This document shows positions 46,869 through 57,227 of a stretch of 64,000 bases of DNA, one piece after another. The translations under genes were made by a program, and so were the position numbers. Source of the DNA: Ovoidimarina sp963698645. Lineage in GTDB: Bacteria; Pseudomonadota; Alphaproteobacteria; Rhodobacterales; Rhodobacteraceae. The notes beneath the pieces were generated by a model. The model was given only the letters and a program-made list of their open reading frames with translations. It did no database searches and was not told where the DNA came from. The stretch is from assembly GCA_963698645.1 (NCBI GenBank), contig CAVORP010000007.1, positions 186,001-250,000 on the forward strand, written 5' to 3'. The stretch's first letter is position 1. Each line of letters begins with the position of its first letter.

Positions 46869-47208
46869 GCACGGCGCGGGACGAACAGCCCCGCATCCTC
46901 CCAAGCGACCGGAAGCCGGTGAACGGCGGATTATGCCTGCCGCCCTGCGGTCCCCTGCACCGCATGGCCATGCCGAAGGCCGCCGTCCGGCCCTCCGCGC
47001 CCCGGGCCCTGCCGCATCCGAGGGGACACGGGCGGGGACACGGGTGGGGCACGGGCAGCGCCCCGCCCGATCAGGTCCCGGCAGAGCCGATCAGCTCGCA
47101 TCCCCGGATCGACGTCCCGCCGATCCACAAGAGACCCGGCGCGTCGGACACGCCCCCTAACCTTGCGAGGATAAACGACCGTCCCCGCCCCGGCCGAGGC
47201 AGCCCCGC
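46869..47208. other. Non-coding gap with short tandem repeats
   Basis: 340 bp between the sulfotransferase stop and the end of a convergent glycosyltransferase gene. No ORF has a convincing start or family match; open frames here are byproducts of high GC. At 47022-47056 a 12-bp unit (GGGGACACGGGC) is repeated nearly three times with small changes. No clear terminator stem with a T-run was found. Confidence 0.55.
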
Positions 47209-48450
47209 CTAGGCCGCGCCGCTCTGCGGCATCGGGCGGCGCGTCAGACCTTCCGCCATCTCGAGAAAGGCCTGCGCCTGTGCCGCATATCCCTGAACCT
47301 CCACTGGCGCACAGCCGCGCGCGCCTGCACCCAACTCCGCGAGGATCTCCGCCCGCAGCCGCCGCGGATCGCACCCGATCGGCACGACCCGCACCGCCTC
47401 ATGCGCCCCATGCTCGATCGCGCCCCCCGCATCGGTCTGGATCACCCGCACCCCGCGCGCCAGCGCCTCGCGGACCGTCAGCCCGAAAGTCTCCTTCCAT
47501 TGCGACAGGAACACCAGCACATCGATCTTCGCAAAGAAGTCGTCGATCGCCTCCTGATCATAGCGCGGATGGATCGACCACTCCCCCTGAAGCGCGCGCA
47601 GATGCCGCTCGGTCCACCAGCGCTGTTCGAGACTGCCATCCACAAGGATGCCGCGGAAATCGCTCCGCCCGAGGGTGCCGAAGGCCGTGCGCATCAGGGG
47701 CCAGCCCTTGATCGCCGAAGGCCCGCCCACATAGCCGAAGACAAGGCGCGGATCGGCCGCACGGCGCGCCGCCTGTGCCGCCCCGAATCCCGGCCCCGGC
47801 AAACGAACCCCGTTCGTCCAGACCCGGAGCTTGTCGCGCGCAAAGCCCGAGCGCGCATGCAGACCCAGCGCGAAGTCCGACGGGCAGGTCACGATATCTG
47901 CCAGCCCGCCCAGCATCCCGAGGGCCTCGAACCGGGTCCGTGCCGCGCCCAAATCCGCCGCACAGCCCCGGCAACCATCGATCCGGATCGGATCCTGCCC
48001 GCAATAGCGCCCGTCGGGGCGCAGCATGAACTGCCGCTCGCACAGCCACCAGAAGTCGTGGGTCGACAGGATCACCGGCAGGCCCTGCGCCTTGAGCGCC
48101 GCGACCGCATCGGCGCCGATCTCCTGCAGGCAATGCAGATGCGCGATATCGGGCGCGACGCCGCGCGCGATCTCGGCGATCCGCGCCGCCACCTGCGGGT
48201 TGGCGTAATGCTCGACATAGCCGCGGCCCGGCGGCAGGTTGATCAGGATGTTCTGGATCCCCGCCACCTCTGTCCGCAAGGTCGCATAGGCCGGAAGATC
48301 GGCGCGGGACATCCCCGAGATCGCCGTCACCCGCACCCCGTGATCCGCCACCAGCCGCCGCGCCACCTGCTCGGCCACGATCGTCGCGCCGCCATAGCTG
48401 TGCGGCGCGAAAAAGACGTTGATCACCAGGATATGAAGCGGCGCGCTCAT
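47209..48450 (-). CDS. Glycosyltransferase, GT4-type
   Basis: 413 residues, GT-B fold. The N-terminal acceptor domain begins HILVINVFFAPHSYGGATIV, with VAPDIAHLHCLQEIGADA and ILSTHDFWWLCER. A four-cysteine segment follows (CGQDPIRIDGCRGC), resembling the zinc-like motif seen in some GT4 proteins. The donor domain has VFGYVGGPSAIKG and ETFGLTVREALARGVRVIQT (E-x7-E-type). Coupled to the next upstream glycosyltransferase by a four-base overlap. Sugar and acceptor unknown. Confidence 0.88.
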   Translation of the reverse strand: MSAPLHILVINVFFAPHSYGGATIVAEQVARRLVADHGVRVTAISGMSRADLPAYATLRTEVAGIQNILINLPPGRGYVEHYANPQVAARIAEIARGVAPDIAHLHCLQEIGADAVAALKAQGLPVILSTHDFWWLCERQFMLRPDGRYCGQDPIRIDGCRGCAADLGAARTRFEALGMLGGLADIVTCPSDFALGLHARSGFARDKLRVWTNGVRLPGPGFGAAQAARRAADPRLVFGYVGGPSAIKGWPLMRTAFGTLGRSDFRGILVDGSLEQRWWTERHLRALQGEWSIHPRYDQEAIDDFFAKIDVLVFLSQWKETFGLTVREALARGVRVIQTDAGGAIEHGAHEAVRVVPIGCDPRRLRAEILAELGAGARGCAPVEVQGYAAQAQAFLEMAEGLTRRPMPQSGAA

Positions 48451-49769
48451 GCCTTCACCCAGGCGATCATCTCCGGATCCACCACCGGCAGCGACAGCCC
48501 CGCACCCCAGCGCCGTTCCAGCACCCGGCGCGCCGCCACCCCCATCGCACGCAGGCCGCCGGGGTCATCCGCCAGCGCCGCAAGGGCCGCGTCCCATCCG
48601 CCGGCGGGAACGATCTCCCCGGTCTCTCCCGGCACGATCAGCGCGCGGCAATCGCCCACATCCGACACCAGCGACGCCACACCCACCGCGGCCGCATCGA
48701 TCACCCGCACGCCGCTCTTGCAGCCGTTGAACGCATCATCGGTCAGCGGCATCAACGCGCAATCGGCCTCGGCCAGATTGCCCAGATATGTGGCGTAATC
48801 GGTGAAGGGCCGCGCCTCGATCCGCTCCTGAACACCGCCGGGGAAAACGCTCCGGTCAAGGTGGCCAAGGATCATCAGCCGTCGGTCGCGTCCGCCCTCC
48901 AGAAACCGGGTCAGCGGCGCGCGGATCACCTCCAGATCCGCCGTATGCCCCTGCGACCCGCTCGCCACGGCCAGCGTCACACCCTCGCGCCGCCGCGCCT
49001 CCCGCAGGGCGCGCGCACCCTGCTCCAGCGTCACGCGATCCGCGAAATTCCGGCGCAGAAAGGTCGGGCGCGCGGTGTACCCTGCCGCATGCGCCACAAG
49101 GCCCGGCGTCGACAGCGACACCGCATCGGCCATGTTCATCACGTCCAGGTACAGCGGCGCTTCGGACAGGAAATGCGCGCGCATCGCGGCGGGAAGAATC
49201 GCCGCGTTCGAATAGCCCTCATAGGCCGAGACCGAGAACAGCGGGTCGTCGATATCATAAAGCACCGGCAGCTTCAGACGCCGCGCCTCGTACATGTACA
49301 TCGTGGCAAGGTCGCTTCGCGCAAGCCGGTATAGCATCAGATGCGTCGCCCCCTGAAGGATCTCGCGGCAGCGCGGCACATCCTCGTAATGCGCGAACCG
49401 GTAGGACACGCCGGCGGCCTGCCAAAGCTCGTCCATCTGCTCGACCCGGTATTTCCGGCATTGCGGAAGGTTGAGGTCGCCGATCATCGCGACCGTCCGG
49501 GTGCGCGTCAGCACCGCCGGCGGTTTCGACACGTGAAACGCCCGGTCCCGCGCAAGCGAGGACCAGACCGGGGCAAGCTGAAACCTGTGGCCGCCCTGCG
49601 CCATGCCTCCGCCCGCCTGCGCCGCGACCTCGCCCGCAACCTCGCCCCGCAGGACCAGCCGCAGGAAGTAGACCGCCCGCGCAAGGGCCGGTCCCAGACC
49701 CTCCCTGCGCCACAGGTCGGCGAACTTCAGGAAATGGGCGGGGCGAAGGACGTGGGTGACTGTGCTCAT
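48447..49769 (-). CDS. Glycosyltransferase, GT-B family
   Basis: 440 residues. After a variable N-terminus, VAMIGDLNLPQCRKYRVEQM and LPVLYDIDDPLFSVSAYEG are typical of a GT4-like clade that shares the IDDPLF motif. The donor half has LAEADCALMPLTDDAFNGCK and SGVRVIDAAAVGVASLVSDV. Probably acts in the same polysaccharide pathway as its neighbours. Frame intact. Confidence 0.85.
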   Translation of the reverse strand: MSTVTHVLRPAHFLKFADLWRREGLGPALARAVYFLRLVLRGEVAGEVAAQAGGGMAQGGHRFQLAPVWSSLARDRAFHVSKPPAVLTRTRTVAMIGDLNLPQCRKYRVEQMDELWQAAGVSYRFAHYEDVPRCREILQGATHLMLYRLARSDLATMYMYEARRLKLPVLYDIDDPLFSVSAYEGYSNAAILPAAMRAHFLSEAPLYLDVMNMADAVSLSTPGLVAHAAGYTARPTFLRRNFADRVTLEQGARALREARRREGVTLAVASGSQGHTADLEVIRAPLTRFLEGGRDRRLMILGHLDRSVFPGGVQERIEARPFTDYATYLGNLAEADCALMPLTDDAFNGCKSGVRVIDAAAVGVASLVSDVGDCRALIVPGETGEIVPAGGWDAALAALADDPGGLRAMGVAARRVLERRWGAGLSLPVVDPEMIAWVKA

Positions 49770-49823
49770 GCGATATTAACCGTATCCGGGCGAGGGTGCG
49801 CATACCCGATCCCGGGGATTCGC

Positions 49824-50862
49824 TTGTCTGCAACGGATATCGCATTGAAACATTACCCTCTCCTTTACCAAGATCGCCCAAGCCCCGCCTCCAGCCGGCA
49901 TTTGCCCGGTTTCCTGCGAACGACCCCGCCGGATCCGGCGCGCGTGGCGATCGTCCTGGGGATGTTCAACGGCGCCCCGTTCCTGCGCGACCAGCTTGAA
50001 AGCATCGGGCGCCAGACCCATCGCAACTGGACGCTGCATATCCGCGACGATGGCTCGCGCGACGACAGCATCGATGTGGCGAAGTGTTTCGCCGCCACCA
50101 TGCCCGGGCGCGATATCCGGATCGACCGGGGGGCGCATCGCGGTTTCGCACGGAATTTCCTGACCCTGCTGGGCGCGGTCCCCATGGATGCCGATGCGGT
50201 TGCGTTCTGCGATCAGGATGACGTCTGGCTGCCGGGCAAACTCACCCATGCGCTGACCCAACTGGCACGGATTCCGGCGGGACGGCCCGCCCTTTATTGC
50301 GGGCGCACGATCCTTACGGATCGCGCGCTCTCTGCACCGATCGGCGCGTCGCCCGAATTCACCCGTCCGCCCTCGTTCCGCAACGCACTGGTCCAGAATA
50401 TCGCGGGCGGAAACACCATGGTGATGAACCGCGCAGCGCTCGATCTCGCGCGCGTCTCCGCCGATTACCGCGGGCCCGTCCCCGCCCATGACTGGTTCAT
50501 TTACCAGCTTGTCACCGGTGCGGACGGCACCGTGATCTACGACCGCGCGCCCCAGGTCCTGTACCGCCAGCACGGGGGAAACCTGATCGGCGCGAACCAG
50601 GGAATGATGGCACGGCTGAAACGGCTCGCTGCACTTTCAGAACGGCCAGTTGCGCGGTGGAGCGATCAGAACCTCGACGCGCTGGGCGCGATATCGCCAC
50701 TCCTGACGCCGGAAAACCGCGACATCCTGCGCCGGTTCCGCGATTCGCGCCGTCCGCCCCCGGCCTACGGCTTGCGGGAATTCGCGCAATACCGGGCTTC
50801 ACCGGCAGACGCGGGCGGGCAATGCCGCGCTCTGGATGGCGGCGGCACTGGGCAAGATCTGA
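49824..50862 (+). CDS. Glycosyltransferase family 2, one frame break
   Basis: About 345 residues, GT-A fold. VAIVLGMFNGAPFLRDQLES, QTHRNWTLHIRDDGSRDDS (first Asp), and the DxD-type VAFCDQDDVWLPGKL, then VPAHDWFIYQLV and YRQHGGNLIGAN, are rhamnosyl/O-antigen GT2 features. The frame changes near 50798 (CTC read as CTTC); repair gives QYRAHRQTRAGNAALWMAAA and a stop at 50862. The start is unsure: TTG 49824 or TTG 49845 are the only nearby in-frame options between it and the divergent gene. Confidence 0.8.
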
Positions 50863-50868
50863 TCCGGC

Positions 50869-51159
50869 TCAGGCGCGGGGATGGCTCTTACGGTCAAGGC
50901 TCGCGCGGCCGATCATATGCGCGGCCAAGGGCGCCGTCAGCAGCAGGAACAGGACCGCCACGACGCATTTCACCGTGACGCCCGCATCCTGATAGACCAC
51001 CGCGGCGGCCGCAAGGATCAGGCTCGACGCCAGCGTGCCCGCCTTGGTCGAGGCATGCATCCGCGTCAGCACGTCGGGCAGCCGGATCAGCCCCACCGTC
51101 GCGATGATCGCAAAGATCCCGCCCAGCACCACAAGCACGCCCGCAATCACCTCGATCAT
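50869..51159 (-). CDS. mnhG: Mrp-type Na+/H+ antiporter subunit G
   Basis: 96-residue membrane protein with three helices (VIAGVLVVLGGIFAIIATVG; LASSLILAAAAVVY; VKCVVAVLFLLLTAPLAAHM) and the family signature GLIRLPDVLTRMHASTKAGT. Last gene of the seven-subunit Mrp operon. Overlaps mnhF by four bases. Confidence 0.92.
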   Translation of the reverse strand: MIEVIAGVLVVLGGIFAIIATVGLIRLPDVLTRMHASTKAGTLASSLILAAAAVVYQDAGVTVKCVVAVLFLLLTAPLAAHMIGRASLDRKSHPRA

Positions 51160-51467
51160 CGCCCGTCCTCCGTCTTGTCCCCGGCATTCCGCAGCAGCAT
51201 CCGTTCGGCGAACCGCGCCAGCGCGACCGTCGCCAGAAACCCGATCAGCGCCACCACGATGGCCACGTCGAGAAACGCGTCGACCCCGCTCTGGATCGCG
51301 TAAAGCCCGCAGAACGCCACGATCGTGACCGTCATCATGTCCAGCGCCACCACCCGGTCGGCCAGGCTCGGCCCCTTGGCGATCCGGTAGAACCCCAGCC
51401 CGATCGCGATCATCACCAGCGCGAATGCCGCATCCAGCGCGTATTCCAGAAACAGTTCCGGCGTCAT
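51156..51467 (-). CDS. mnhF: Mrp-type Na+/H+ antiporter subunit F
   Basis: 103 residues, three helices. FYRIAKGPSLADRVVALDMM is the MnhF/PhaF signature; the helices are ALVMIAIGLGF, VAFCGLYAIQS and VAIVVALIGFLATVALARF. ATG 51467 overlaps the mnhE stop (ATGA); a longer frame upstream is only the shifted end of mnhE. Confidence 0.92.
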   Translation of the reverse strand: MTPELFLEYALDAAFALVMIAIGLGFYRIAKGPSLADRVVALDMMTVTIVAFCGLYAIQSGVDAFLDVAIVVALIGFLATVALARFAERMLLRNAGDKTEDGR

Positions 51468-51942
51468 TCGAACACCTCCCGCACCATGCGTTCCATCCCG
51501 TCCTTCAAGCTCGGCGATCAGCGCGTCGGGGTCATCGCGCGAACATCGCATGCACGATCAGCGTCTTGCGGTCCGGCGTCACGTCAAGGCTCAGCGTCCC
51601 CGGCGTCAGCGAAATCAGGTTCGTCACCAGCAGGATCTCGAGATCCGATTTCACGTCCAGCGGCATCTCGAGGATCGCGGGCGCCGACTGATCGGTCGGC
51701 GTCAGCACGTCCCACGCCACCCGGATCGACGACACCACCAGTTCGTAAAGAAAGAACACGATCAGCCGCACGACCCGGTAGGCGCGGCGGAAATAGGGGC
51801 TGGTCGTGCCGAACAGGGGCTGCACCAGCCACAGCGCGGCAAAGCCCACATGAAAGCCCACGACAAGCTGCAAGGCCGAGAAATCCGCCCAGAGCCCGGC
51901 CCAGACGACGGCCAGAAGCACGTTCAGCGCAAAGATGTTCAT
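51464..51942 (-). CDS. mnhE: Mrp-type Na+/H+ antiporter subunit E, two frame breaks
   Basis: About 158 residues. MNIFALNVLLAVVWAGLWAD and VRLIVFFLYELVVSSIRVAW, then VTNLISLTPGTLSLDVTPD and TLIVHAMFA, are typical of MnhE. The conserved tail DDPDALIAELKDGMERMV requires two repairs, near 51537 (GCGCGATG) and at 51507-51508 (CTG read as CTTG), and then ends exactly on the mnhF start. Errors are likelier than mutation. Confidence 0.85.
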
Positions 51943-53442
51943 GCCCCACCTCCCAGAACCGCGGCGATGTAGTCGGACGGGTCAAGCAGCTGCGCCGCGG
52001 CGCGTTCGGCGAACTGCACGAAGGGCTCGGGGAAGAACCCGATCACGATGGTCAGACAGGCCAGCCCCGCGATCGGCAGAAGATAGGCGACCAGCGCGGC
52101 CCGCGGGATCGTCCGCAACGCGCGGCTCGATCCCGTCGGGATGCGGCTTCCAGAACGCCTCGCCCCAGATCTTCGTCATCGAATAGATCGTCAGCAGACC
52201 CCACCGCCAGCGCGACGAAGGCCAGGAACCACGCCTCGATATCCAGCGTCGCCTTGACCAGAATGTACTTCGCCCAGAACCCCGACAAGCGGCGGGAACC
52301 CGGCCAGCGAGAAGGCCGGGATCAGGAACAGCACCGCCAGAAGCGGCGCGGATTTGTAAAGGCCCCCGATCCGACGCAGATCGGTATCGCCGCACAGCCG
52401 TTGCGCCACGCCCGCGATCAGGAACAGGTTCGCCTTCACCACGATATGATGCACGAGGTAGAACACCGCGCCGACGATCGCCAGCGGCGTGTAAAGCGCG
52501 AGCCCGAGGATCATGTAGCCGATCTGGCTGACGATGTGGAAACTCAGGATCTTGCGGAAATCCTGCTGCGCCGCCGCGCCCAGAACGCCCACCACCATGG
52601 TGAAGCCGGCGACCCACAGGAGGATCGTGTGGGTAAAGCCCACGTCATGGTCGAACACCAGCGTGAACATCCGGATCAGCGCATAGACCCCGACCTTCGT
52701 CAGCAGCCCGGCGAACACCGCCGAGACCGAAAAGGCCGGCGTGTGATAGGCCGCGGGCAGCCAGAAGAACAGCGGGAACACCGCCGCCTTCACCCCGAAG
52801 GCGAACATGAACATCACCGCGATGACGGTCAGAAGGCCCTTCTGGTCCGACTGCTCCACCGCCAGCGCAAGATCGGCCATGTTCAGCGTGCCGGTCACCC
52901 CGTACAAAAGGCCGACACCGGTCAGGAACATCACCGTGGAGACAAGGTTCAGCGCCACGTACTTGATCCCGCCATCGATCTGCTCGCGCGATCCGCCCAG
53001 CACCAGAAGGCCGAAACTCGCGATCAGCATCACCTCGAACCAGACATAAAGGTTGAACAGGTCGCCCGTCAGGAACGCCCCGCACACGCCCGCGATCAGG
53101 ACCTGGAACAGGGCGTGATAGCCCAGCCGCTCCTTCTCCGCGTCGATATCGGCCAGCGCATAGACCGCGACGGCAAGCCCGGTGATCGCGGTGATCACCA
53201 CCATCACCGCACTCAGCAGATCGGCCACCAGCGTGATGCCGAAGGGCGCGGGCCAGTCGCCCATCTGCGCGGCCACCACGCCTTCCTTCAGGACCGTGGT
53301 CATAAGCGCCGCAGCGGCCAGCAGCGTCAGCAGCGACCCCAGGACCGACCACCACGCGCCCGCGGGCCGGGTCGCGCACAAGGAACGCGATGACCGCGGT
53401 GAAGAACGGAATGATGATCGGAAGCGCAAGAAGCCAGCTCAC
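51939..53442 (-). CDS. mnhD: Mrp-type Na+/H+ antiporter subunit D, four frame breaks
   Basis: Proton-pumping NuoN/NuoM-like subunit, about 499 residues with some fourteen helices. WLLALPIIIPFFTAVIAFLV, then LTGDLFNLYVWFEVMLIASF, VFPLFFWLPAAYHTPAFSVS and FHIVSQIGYMILGLALYTPL carry the conserved Glu, Lys and His of this family. Frame changes: C-run 53359-53361, CTG to CTTG at 52287-52288, C-run 52199-52202, and GTG to GTTG at 52117-52118, each one base too many. A GTG start at 53442 overlaps mnhC (GTGA). Confidence 0.86.
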
Positions 53443-53803
53443 TTCGCGTCCTCCACGGGCTCTGCCACCCGCATCTCGTCGGAATCGAGCGTGCCCAGCG
53501 CGTCATAGGCCCGGAACGCCAGCACCAGCGCAAAGGCGAACAAGCCCGAACCCGATCACGATCGCCGTCAGGACAAGCGCCTGCGGAAGCGCGTTGGCCA
53601 CAAGCCCGAGGGGCGCATCGGCCCCTTCCGGGATCAGCGGCGGCGCCGCCTCGGTCACACCGCCCGCTGGCGAAGATCGCAAGGTTCGCCGCATTCGAGA
53701 TCAGGATCAGCCCGAACAGGAACCGCAGCACATTCCGCGCCAGCATCAGGTAAACGGCGGCGGCGACCAGAACGCCGACCAGAACCGACAGCATCACTTC
53801 CAT
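53439..53803 (-). CDS. mnhC: Mrp-type Na+/H+ antiporter subunit C, two frame breaks
   Basis: About 120 residues, NuoK-like, three helices. LSVLVGVLVAAAVYLMLARN, FLFGLILISNAANLAIF and ANALPQALVLTAIVIGFG match MnhC. Breaks at the C-run near 53664-53666 and CTG to CTTG at 53542-53543; repair gives FASGGVTEAAPPLIPEGAD and GFGLFAFALVLAFRAYDAL. Start and stop both overlap neighbouring mnh genes. Confidence 0.86.
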
Positions 53804-54226
53804 CAGTCGGCCCCTTCTTCCAGCGCGAATGTCAGCGTCAGGATCGACCCGAGCACCACGAGGTAGACGCCGATGTCGAACACCAGCACCGATGACAGCG
53901 GCAGGCCCTTCTCGGTCTCGGTCGCGCCGATGAACAGCCACTGACCGACAAAGAACGCATCGCCAAAGAACGCGGCCATCACGCCCGCGAACAACCCGAT
54001 GCCAAGCCCCACCATCGCCACGTTCTCGGGCGGCACCCGCAACGCCTGCCGCGCCTGCGCGGTGCCACAGGCGATCGCATAGACCACGAAGCCGGTGGCC
54101 CCGATCAGCCCGCCGATGAACCCGCCGCCCGGCACGTTATGACCGCGCAGAAGCATGAACACCGAAAACACCAGCAAGCAGCGCCGCAAGAAGCCGCGTC
54201 CCGGCCAGAAGAATGATCGAATTCAT
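53803..54226 (-). CDS. mnhB: Mrp-type Na+/H+ antiporter subunit B, one frame break
   Basis: About 140 residues, four helices. MLLRGHNVPGGGFIGGLIGA is the MnhB signature, followed by DAFFVGQWLFIGATETEKGL and VFDIGVYLVVLGSILTLTFA. CTG is read as CTTG at 54176-54177, breaking TRLLAALLLVFSVFM. ATG 54226 overlaps the end of mnhA. Confidence 0.88.
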
Positions 54227-56475
54227 GCCTTGCGCCCCTTCAGCAATGCAAATGCCCCCAGCGCCGCGATCACCACGACCGCGATCTCTCCGAACGTGTC
54301 AAGCGCCCGGAAATCCACGAGGATGACGTTGACGATGTTGCGCCCATAGGCCTCGGGCCAGCTCGCGACCTCGAAATAGTCGGTCAGCCGCCGGTCGATC
54401 GGCCCATCGGTCACCATCAGCATCACCACCGTGACCACCGCCCCGATGCCCAGCGCCAGAAGCCGCGTCCAGCGGGCGGTGCGTCTTGCGCCCATCGGGG
54501 TCGAGCCGCGGCAGCTTCAGCGCGGCCACCGCGAACAGCACCACCACCAGCGTCTCCACCAGAAGCTGCGTGATCGCAACATCGGGCGCGCCGAAGATGA
54601 TGAAGATCAGCGCCACCCCGATGCCCACGGCGCCCAAGCCCCGCAATCGCGGCGATCCGGCTCGACGTGGTCAGGGTCAGAAGCGCGCCCGCGACCACCA
54701 GACCGATCACGACCCAGTGTTTCACCAGCAGATCCGGCCAGTCCAGCACCGGCAGCGGCCCCGCCTTCAACAGGATCGTCCCGCCGATCGACACGAACAG
54801 CGTGGCGAAGGTGACGAACAGATAGCGCCGCAGAAGCCCGCCTTGCACCAGCCGCGTCTGCCATCCCGCCAGCGCCTTCAGCCCGTCCAGAAGATTGTCC
54901 CAGCCGTTATCGAACACCGGAAGCCGGTCACCCAGCGCCGCGAGCGAGGCCCGAAGCCCCCGCCGATAGTAATAGAACAACCAGCCCAGAAGGAACGTCA
55001 CGAGGCTCAGGATCAGCGGCAGGTTGACCCCGGCCCAAAGTTTCAGTTCGGCGGGCTTCGCCTCCGGCCCCAGAATGGCCAGAACCCCGGGCTGCACGAC
55101 GCTCGACGCCAGAAGCTCGGGGAAAATCCCGAACAGCGCGCCCAGCGCCGCAAGGATCACCGGCCCCGCCAGCATCTGCCACGGCGCCTCGTGGGCGTTC
55201 AGCGGCTCGGCAAGATGCTTGCGCCGCCAGAAGGGCGAGAACGACACCACCCCGGCCACCGCCAGCATCAGCGCGTTGGACACAAGCACCGCCACCGCGA
55301 CAAGCGCGGGCTCCGAGCCTACGGCAAGGGCACCGGCATATTTGATTTCCTTGCCGATGAACCCGATGAACGGTGGCAGGCCCGCCATCGACAGTGCCGC
55401 CACGCCCGCGGCCACTGCGGTCACCGGCATCGCGCGCGCCAGCCCGCCCAGCGCGTTCACATCCCGCGTTCCGGTCGCGTGATCGATGATCCCCACCACA
55501 AGGAACAGCGCCGCCTTGTACAGCGAATGCACCACGAGGAATGTCATCACCGCGGTGATCGCATAGCCCACATCCGCCGCCAGAAACAGCGTCAGCGTGC
55601 CCAGCGCCATCAGCGTCGTATAGGCCAGCGCCTGCTTAAGATCGGTCTGCTTCAGCGCCATGATGCTGGCGAATACCGCCGTCACCGCGCCCGCGATCGT
55701 CAGGGTCCACAGCCAGACATCGGTCCCGCCAAGGTTCGGATGCATCCGCGCCATCAGGTAGACACCGGCCTTCACCATGGTGGCCGAATGCAGATAGGCC
55801 GATACCGGCGTCGGGGCCGCCATCGCGTTCGGCAGCCAGAAATGAAGCGGGAACTGCGCCGATTTCGTGAAGCGTCCCGGCAAGGACAAGGATCAGGATC
55901 GGCAGGTACAGCGCGCTTTCGATCAGCACGCCGCCCTGCGCGCGGATCTCGGACAATTCGAACGTGCCCGCCACCGTGCCCGATCAGGATGAACCCGGCC
56001 AGAAGCGCAAGCCCGCCCGTCCCGGTCAGCAGCAGCGCCTGAAGCGCCGATCTCCGGCCCTTCGCCGTCGCATGGTCGAACCCGATCAACAGGTAGCTGG
56101 TGATCGTCGTCAGTTCCCAGAAAACGAACAGGGTCAACAGGTTATCGGAAAGCACCAGCCCCAGCATCGCCAGCATGAACATGACGAGGAACAGCATGAA
56201 CCGGGCGAAATGCGGATGCCCCTGCAGGTATTTCGACGCGTAAAGAAACACCAGCGCGCCGATCCCGGTGATCAGCAGCGCGAATGTCAGGCTCAGACCG
56301 TCCACAAGGAAACTCAGCGCGATCCCGAGGCTGGGAACCCACTCCCACGACCAGCGCAGCGCGATCCCGTCGGAAATCGCGGGCACCATGCGCAGGAAGA
56401 TACAGGAACAGGCCCGCCGCCAGCAGCGGCGGGATCAACCCGGCCGGCCGCGCCCATGGGCCGCGTGTCCGTCAT
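54223..56475 (-). CDS. mnhA: Mrp-type Na+/H+ antiporter subunit A, six frame breaks
   Basis: Largest Mrp subunit, about 748 residues: a NuoL-like antiporter core plus C-terminal MnhA/MbhE domain. FARFMLFLVMFMLAMLGLVL, SAQFPLHFWLPNAMAAPTPV, VSAYLHSATMVKAGVYLMAR, FLVVHSLYKAALFLVVGIID and IFGAPDVAITQLLVETLVVV carry the conserved charged residues. Six +1 changes are needed, near 56446, 56405, 55978, 55867, 54636 (CTG to CTTG) and 54497; each repair restores family sequence. ATG 56475 overlaps the upstream stop (ATGA). The MnhA-B split matches standard seven-gene operons. Confidence 0.86.
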
Positions 56476-57227
56476 CTCGCTATGCCCCGCCATGGTCCAC
56501 CGATCCTGCCTGCGTCTGTTCCTGTCCGCCCCGGCGCGATCGCGCCGATCTCCGCCATCCGGTCGCTGATCCGGCTCAGCCGGTCGCGCGCTTCCGAAAG
56601 CTTGGTCTTCTTGACCTGCCCGACGGGCTCTGAACCGCTCCGCCAAGCTCGACAAGTCGCGCGAACCCCCTGTCGGTGATCGACGCATGCCGCGCGACGC
56701 GCGTTCCTCGAACCCCGGCGGTCATGGTATCCAGCGCCGCGCTCACCGCGGTCAGCGCCCGCAGCAAGACCGGGTGAATTTATCGCCGAAGTCGGTCGCA
56801 TCGTCGCGCAGCGCCACTCCACCGCCGCTCGCGGAGATCATCGATCCATTGCCGTGCGCGCAGCAGCAAAGCCGGACTGCCGGTCCACCATCGGCATCAG
56901 GTCCTGAAGGATCAAAAGCCGCTCCGCCATGTCGTCGAGCGATGCGCGTTCCGCGCCATCGGCAAGGACGCAGTAAGATTGTTTGTCAAGTTCAGCGACA
57001 TGCTTTTCGATCAGCCGGGCTTCGGCCTGCCGCTTCGGCACTCTGGCTGTCGAGAACCGCCGCGCACTCTGCAAGACGCCGCTCCAGCGTGACGATGGCG
57101 GCGGCGATCACGGCGCGATGGGTGGTCTGCAAGGTGGTCGCGGGCGCGGAGTTGCGCACTTCGTCAGAAAGGCGGAAAGCTGACGCTCCGCATTCTCCGC
57201 TCCCACCACTTCCAGAAACCCCTTCAT
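56472..57227 (-). CDS. Unrecognised protein upstream of mnhA, several frame breaks
   Basis: The strand reads as pieces of one soluble helical protein in different frames. MKGFLEVVGAENAERQLSAF comes at the start, then AVIAAAIVTLERRLAECA, AELDKQSYCVLADGAERASL, LLILQDLMPMVDRQSGFA, and at the end KLSEARDRLSRISDRMAEIG. It stops by overlapping the mnhA start (ATGA), which argues for a real coupled gene. At least three indels are needed, so the exact protein cannot be restored. No family recognised; predicted coiled-coil helices. Confidence 0.45.

Noticed and set aside
46931..47374. Minus-strand frame of 147 codons over the gap after the sulfotransferase
   Set aside because: Mostly overlaps the glycosyltransferase gene in another frame and has only Arg/Gly/Ala-rich sequence with no start signal.
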